Positions 62,463 through 64,000 of a stretch of DNA of 64,000 nt are shown here, piece by piece. Position 1 is the first letter of the stretch. Every line of letters starts with the position of its first letter. The notes under the pieces were generated by a model. That model was not told where the DNA came from, did not search any database, and was given only the letters and a program-made list of their open reading frames with translations. This DNA comes from Roseovarius sp. M141 (GTDB lineage Bacteria > Pseudomonadota > Alphaproteobacteria > Rhodobacterales > Rhodobacteraceae): NCBI RefSeq assembly GCF_024355225.1, contig NZ_VCNH01000008.1:1736001-1800000 (forward strand), written 5' to 3'. The translations under genes were made by a program, and so were the position numbers.

Positions 62463-64000
62463 TTAATTGGACAGATGCTCACCCAGGAAAATGATCGTCT
62501 CTTCCGAGGTGACGGGGGCAAAGCGCTTGACCGAATGGTCAGTGCCTAGGGTTGTGATCTGGAAGGAATATGCCTGCCGGGTCCGGTCGAACCGGGCGAT
62601 GCGCAGCCGTTGGGGCTGCAACAGCGCACCCTCAAAAGTCAGATCCTCTTCGCGCCGATAATCGTTTATCCGATCCTCGTAGATGACCTTGACGAACATC
62701 TTCTGCAGCGCCGCGCCGTCGAAATTCGGAAAGAACTCGACGATCAGGGCGTCATCGAAGGGATCGTTGACAGTGACGGAGGGCACCCGTGTCGCCGTGC
62801 TTTCCACCTCGCGCACCGATCCGTCGACCAGATGGTGGCGCAGCGTGTAGGAAAAGTCGCGCCGCTCGGGATCGTCCAGCCGCAGTTTCCAGCTCTGTTC
62901 GGGCGAGTCCGGGCGCACCACGATCGTCCTGTCGCGCTGCCAGTCGCCGCCATCATAGCGCAGCTGCACCTCGGTATGGCGGATCATGCCTCGGTCCAGC
63001 TCTCCGGGCAGGACCTTGATGTCGACAAAGCCGAAATGGTTGAACGGGTTGATCAGAAGTGTGCGGTCCAACGTCGTCTCGGGCGGCATCGTGTAACTGA
63101 GTGCGCGACCGTCCCAGCCCGACATCGGGTCGAAATGGTATTGCAGCGTGATCCGGTAATCGAGGTCGTGCGCATCGTTCATGAAAAACGTATGGCTGTC
63201 GGATGTCGGCCCGCTCCGCAGAAACGACATATCGCGGCGTTTCAGGGTCGCGGGATCGTTGCGCGATCCGTATTCGATCTCCACATCCGTGGCCATCAGG
63301 CCCAGCTGAGCGTAGTCGACAGGGTTGTCGACCTTGATCTCGATCTTGCGGAAGAACGGGCTGTCGAGGTCGACGGTGATGAAATGCGGCGGGCCGGACA
63401 GATCCTTGGCCATCATGGCGATGGCACCCTGCGGGGCATGTTTGCGCTGAACCGCCTGCTGTCGGTTGTAGTGCAGCGTCAGCTTCTTGTCCTCGATCTG
63501 CTCAATCTTTTGCAGCTTGAAGGCCAGCTTGATGCCCATGTCGGGGATGTCGGTGGGAAAGGTGATGGCTGGTCCACCACCACCGGGGGTCGGTGCAGGA
63601 CCGCCGGGCGTGGGTCCACCGGGTGTGGGTCCACCGGGCGTGGGACCGCCGGGTGCAGGTCCACCGGGCGTAGGGCCGCCGGGCGTGGGACCGCCGGGGG
63701 TAGGGCCGCCGGGTGTGGGACCACCGGGGGTAGGTCCGCCGGGTGTCGGTCCACCGGGGGTCGTGCCGCCGCTGCGGACTACGGTTCCGGTGATCGTCGT
63801 GGCGGGGGCGGTGTCGCCCTGGCGTGATATCTCGGCGACTCGATCGCTGGCGTCACGCACGCGTCCGGCATCGCGGGCGCGGGTGAAGCCGTGGGCAACT
63901 GTCGCGCCGATACTGACGCGTGATCCGATGATGCCCTGAGCCACATCGACCCGGCGTTGTGACAGTTCCCGGTCGGCGGTTTCGCGAGCCGAGTCCCCTT
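62463..64000 (-). CDS. TPGGP-linker protein with three tandem beta domains (N-terminus outside window)
   Basis: The frame is open to the window edge, with coding-like sequence (TADRELSQRRVDVAQGII) before the GTG at 63944, so the true start probably lies outside. After a ~60-residue helical start comes a linker of eleven T/APGGP units (about residues 61-122 from the GTG), then three successive ~90-residue domains: ITVDLDSPFFRKIEIKVDN.. (188-278), LLINPFNHFGFVDIKVLPGE.. (296-385) and VTVNDPFDDALIVEFFPN.. (389-475). Each has the same order of strands and a late YRI/YTL/FQI-x-H-like strand. Function unknown. It is the first gene seen of the six. Confidence 0.85.
   Translation of the reverse strand, partial: GDSARETADRELSQRRVDVAQGIIGSRVSIGATVAHGFTRARDAGRVRDASDRVAEISRQGDTAPATTITGTVVRSGGTTPGGPTPGGPTPGGPTPGGPTPGGPTPGGPTPGGPAPGGPTPGGPTPGGPTPGGPAPTPGGGGPAITFPTDIPDMGIKLAFKLQKIEQIEDKKLTLHYNRQQAVQRKHAPQGAIAMMAKDLSGPPHFITVDLDSPFFRKIEIKVDNPVDYAQLGLMATDVEIEYGSRNDPATLKRRDMSFLRSGPTSDSHTFFMNDAHDLDYRITLQYHFDPMSGWDGRALSYTMPPETTLDRTLLINPFNHFGFVDIKVLPGELDRGMIRHTEVQLRYDGGDWQRDRTIVVRPDSPEQSWKLRLDDPERRDFSYTLRHHLVDGSVREVESTATRVPSVTVNDPFDDALIVEFFPNFDGAALQKMFVKVIYEDRINDYRREEDLTFEGALLQPQRLRIARFDRTRQAYSFQITTLGTDHSVKRFAPVTSEETIIFLGEHLSN
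63572..63770 (-). repeat. Tandem 15-base repeat encoding TPGGP
   Basis: About twelve imperfect copies of a 15-base unit of the type GGTGTGGGTCCACCG give the T/APGGP linker of the first cluster protein. Copies differ mainly at third positions. Confidence 0.92.

Noticed and set aside
63572..63770. CRISPR array
   Set aside because: The repeats are 15 bases, directly adjacent without spacers and in frame as TPGGP codons.

Overview
The window looks like a chromosomal segment of a GC-rich alphaproteobacterium, most likely Rhodobacteraceae (Roseobacter group); I cannot name the species. The evidence is a GTTC-N7-GTTC LexA box in front of mmcB, a tRNA-His with the alphaproteobacterial G1:U72 / A73 acceptor end, the tRNA-His / DUF6476 / RluA-type / rpoH order, a Suv3-type helicase followed by an S4 protein, fdxA and carD, and dense ATGA-type overlaps with many GTG and TTG starts.

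Layout. 0-6.5 kb: part of the division and cell wall (dcw) cluster, ftsI 3' end-murE-murF-mraY-(small membrane protein)-murD. It stops at murD, where ftsW would be expected. 6.5-8.7 kb: ribBX-ribH-nusB. 8.7-12.8 kb: mmcB with its SOS box and a possible structured RNA upstream, tRNA-His, a head-to-head DUF6476 / pseudouridine synthase pair, and rpoH. 12.8-24.4 kb: housekeeping and metabolic genes (pepF, FAH-family enzyme, lipase-like hydrolase with an SCP2 protein, TPR protein, Suv3 helicase, S4 protein, fdxA, carD, cobS, cobT). 24.4-28.2 kb: an IS66-family element with an exact 8-bp target duplication; its tnpC is broken, and an IS1595-type element is nested in it. 28.3-39.1 kb: KefB-type antiporter, a large protein resembling a GspL/PilM and GspC/PilP fusion, metY, a glycosyltransferase-like protein, a DUF2478 protein, and the carboxynorspermidine dehydrogenase/decarboxylase pair.

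39.4-55.5 kb is an accessory region that looks built for the cell surface. It holds an ExeA-like ATPase, an orphan TAXI solute-binding protein with a long coiled-coil partner, an AT-rich gap, a one-module C-A-T-TE nonribosomal peptide synthetase, a FemAB/GNAT-like acyltransferase, FdtA/FdtB-type amino-sugar enzymes, two glycosyltransferases and an AlgI/AlgJ-type O-acetylation pair. Together they suggest a glycan or glycolipid carrying an amino sugar, O-acetyl groups and possibly an aminoacyl or peptidyl group.

55.7-64.0 kb is a tight run of six minus-strand genes, the first of them running off the window. Only two are recognisable: a trypsin/V8-like serine protease and a small carboxypeptidase-regulatory-like beta domain. 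The rest are large beta-rich proteins without signal peptides, one with three tandem copies of a ~90-residue domain behind a TPGGP-repeat linker, plus a protein with weak similarity to ABBA/DMATS prenyltransferases. This is my best candidate for an undescribed system.
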